From contig CAZYVD010000062.1 of assembly GCA_964651045.1 (NCBI GenBank), positions 1-17,117 of the forward strand: a stretch of 17,117 nt of DNA. Direction: 5' to 3'. The position numbers and the translations under genes were made by a program. Of this stretch, positions 15,557-17,117 are shown one piece after another. Source of the DNA: CAZYVD01 sp964651045 (GTDB taxonomy: Bacteria; Zhuqueibacterota; QNDG01; DSAB01). The notes beneath the pieces were generated by a model. The model searched no databases, was not told the DNA's origin, and worked only from the letters and a program-made list of their open reading frames with translations. Numbering within the stretch: position 1 is the stretch's first letter; every line of letters begins with the position of its first letter.

Positions 15557-16696
15557 TTAATTCTTTTCTTTCAAACTTGTAAGTAAATCATTAATCCTAT
15601 CAAGACCAGCCCTTAGAAAATCGGGCTCTAAACCAAAACTTATGCGCAGATAGTGATCCATTCCAAAATGATCACCAGGCACAATAAAGACGCTCTTCTC
15701 TCTTATAAGGCGCATGACAAGTTCTGTGGAATTGATATTGAGATTGTAACGTACAAAAGCAACAGCCGAGGCATGAGGCGGAACAACACTGAAGAGACCT
15801 CCATGTTCATCCATCCACTCCTTAAGTATTGGATATCCCTTCCTTATGTAATCGCGTGCTCTCTGTCTGATTCTTGGAAGAACGTCTGAAGAGAGGGCGT
15901 ATGAGGCCAGATGATTTGAAAGCATCGATGCACTAATTGTGATATATTCGTGTCTTGCCCAGAGCTCATCCACAGTCGCGGGAGGAGCCACTGCCCATCC
16001 AATCCTCAAACCAGGAAGACCGTATGCCTTGGAAAGACTGCCAACGGCAATAACTTTATCATATTTGGACCAGAAGCTCGGGGTTACATCATCTCTGAGC
16101 CTCTCAGATCCGGCATAAACCTCATCTGCAAGAATCCACGCTCCAACCCGCCGTGCCGCAGAAATTATTATTTCCATCTCACGGTCTGTTAATATATGAC
16201 CAGTAGGATTATTGGGATTGCAGACTGCAATCAGTTTTGTACTATCTGTTACTGCCTCATCAATATCTGTTCCCAATGACCAGTCAGATCCTTCATCAAG
16301 ATGAAATGTGCGTACCCTGAGGCTCATATTCTTCGCAATGCCCCACACTTGCATATAATTTGGAACCATTATGGCTATCTCATCACCAGGATACAGAAGC
16401 GTCTGAAGTGTAATATAATTTGCCTCTGCGCTTCCAACTGTTACTAATATATTATCGGCAGAGCATTCCTGATACATGTTGGCGATCTTCTCTTTTAACT
16501 GGATAATGCCGTCTGCCTGCGGATAGTTGATTGCCGTGTCTAACAATCTATCTAACACTCCGCCATTCTGAATCAACTCTCTGAGTGTGAGGGGATAGAC
16601 ACCACTCTCGGATAGATTGTATTCAACTACATTCTCCCATTTGGACATCATGCGTTCCATTTCAAATGGCTGGAAAAAAGTATGTCGAGTAGACAT
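15557..16696 (-). CDS. Class I/II PLP-dependent aminotransferase
   Basis: A 379-residue fold-type I aminotransferase. It has the substrate/cofactor loop NPNNPTG (160-166), D191 and Y194 in LADEVYAG contacting PLP, Schiff-base K223 in SLSKAYGLPGLRIGW, and R351 in RISFG binding the substrate carboxylate. Its length suits the aspartate-aminotransferase superfamily; the amino donor is not predictable. AAGGAGG lies 8 nt before the ATG. It is the first gene of the aminotransferase-racemase-peptidase series. Directly upstream is a damaged group II intron end, and no convincing promoter is visible in the roughly 45 nt between the intron end and the ATG. The operon may therefore be transcribed from within or beyond the intron remnant. 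Confidence 0.93.
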   Translation of the reverse strand: MSTRHTFFQPFEMERMMSKWENVVEYNLSESGVYPLTLRELIQNGGVLDRLLDTAINYPQADGIIQLKEKIANMYQECSADNILVTVGSAEANYITLQTLLYPGDEIAIMVPNYMQVWGIAKNMSLRVRTFHLDEGSDWSLGTDIDEAVTDSTKLIAVCNPNNPTGHILTDREMEIIISAARRVGAWILADEVYAGSERLRDDVTPSFWSKYDKVIAVGSLSKAYGLPGLRIGWAVAPPATVDELWARHEYITISASMLSNHLASYALSSDVLPRIRQRARDYIRKGYPILKEWMDEHGGLFSVVPPHASAVAFVRYNLNINSTELVMRLIREKSVFIVPGDHFGMDHYLRISFGLEPDFLRAGLDRINDLLTSLKEKN

Positions 16697-16739
16697 AATA
16701 TAGCCTCCTTAAATTAGTATTTAATTTTCATAACCAAGC

Positions 16740-17117
16740 GAGGGAAACATCAACGCACCTCACAGAACAGGACTTGAGGTTTTCCCTAATCCGGCTCTTA
16801 AGAAAGGCTCTCGTAACTTGTGACAAAGTATACATATTCTCTTCGATATAAAGGCTAATTTTAGCGGAGCCTGGGCCTCCATATCTATGTATGGCATTCG
16901 CTTCCTCATCCCTCTACGCATTGCTGATAACCCCTTCGAGTGTTCCCAAAACAATGAACTCATCGGGCATTAAACCGATTACTCCTCTACTATGGGTTAA
17001 TCCGGCTGCCATGCCACCATACCTCCGGCCTGAATCTTCAGATTGTTGGAAGCTTCCTGATGGAAATGAGATGGCTCCCCCAAGTTCCTATCCTCTCCAT
17101 GCACTATCTTGCCACGG
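16740..17117 (-). mobile_element. 3' part of a degraded group II intron (continues past the window edge)
   Basis: No protein-coding gene is supported in this stretch. Reading toward the aminotransferase, the last about 60 nt carry a domain V-like hairpin and a possible domain VI. The preceding roughly 320 nt have stops in all three frames and no reverse-transcriptase motif (no YADD box). An open frame of 39 codons runs in from the edge and stops near 17000. Short hairpins occur, such as ATCGG/CCGAT around 16960-16980 and the palindrome GGAAGCTTCC near 17048-17057. Either the maturase gene lies beyond 17117, or this is an ORF-less or internally deleted copy. A conserved 3' splice site could not be fixed; the end near 16740 is approximate. 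Confidence 0.45.
16765..16797 (-). ncRNA. Group II intron domain V, degenerate
   Basis: On the minus strand a 33-nt segment starts GAGCCGGAT and ends GTCCTGTTC with a GAAA loop. This fits the 34-nt catalytic domain V hairpin of group II introns (GAGCCG...GAAA...CGGTTC), including the AGC triad at positions 2-4. Two defects are seen. The lower stem has a C-T opposition where intact relatives have C-G (CCTG instead of CCGG), and the upper stem is one base shorter on its 5' side. A GAGG...CCTC pairing just after it (16761-16740) is placed like domain VI. Confidence 0.6.

Noticed and set aside
16760..16963. A 67-codon open frame on the minus strand in the intron-like region
   Set aside because: It has no Shine-Dalgarno, no recognisable domain, and its end runs through the domain V hairpin; it is most likely a chance frame in non-coding intron sequence.

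Overview
The window comes from a diderm (Gram-negative-type) bacterium with AT-rich DNA. It encodes signal peptides, a lipoprotein with a lipobox, outer-membrane beta-barrels, an Mla/Mce-type lipid transport system, a periplasmic parvulin and an NtrC-type sigma-54 activator. Shine-Dalgarno sites are strong (AGGAGG) and genes are tightly packed. I cannot name the organism. The STAS-MlaE fusion and the overall gene style would suit Desulfobacterota-like or deep-branching diderm lineages, but this is an impression only. Almost everything is on the minus strand; the single plus-strand gene is the C-terminal processing protease.

Layout. (1) 1-4962, minus strand, transcribed from 4962 downward: isochorismatase-like hydrolase, secreted SH3-parvulin, Yip1-type membrane protein, soluble GAF-GAF-PAS histidine kinase, and an NtrC-family response regulator cut off by the window start. 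(2) 4963-5108 is a divergent intergenic region with a good sigma-70-type promoter for the plus-strand S41 protease (5109-6743). (3) 6861-10831, minus: a complete Mla-like phospholipid transport operon in the order MCE protein, auxiliary lipoprotein, STAS-MlaE permease, MlaF ATPase, followed by an MgtC/SapB-type membrane protein. (4) 10919-12427, minus: a two-gene outer-membrane beta-barrel unit with a promoter, a leader carrying an orphan very strong Shine-Dalgarno sequence, and a textbook intrinsic terminator. (5) 12463-16696, minus: aminotransferase, serine racemase/threonine dehydratase-like enzyme and secreted S9 prolyl oligopeptidase, tightly spaced and probably one peptide/amino-acid catabolic operon. 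(6) 16740-17117: no protein gene; the strand reading toward the aminotransferase carries a recognisable but damaged group II intron domain V, so this looks like the 3' part of a degenerate group II intron.

The common theme of regions 1-4 is the cell envelope: folding and proteolysis of exported proteins, lipid traffic between membranes, outer-membrane proteins, and a cytosolic two-component system that may control some of it. No CRISPR array, tRNA or rRNA was seen. The most unusual items are the domain V relic, the orphan perfect Shine-Dalgarno in the beta-barrel leader, and the racemase/aminotransferase/exported-peptidase operon.
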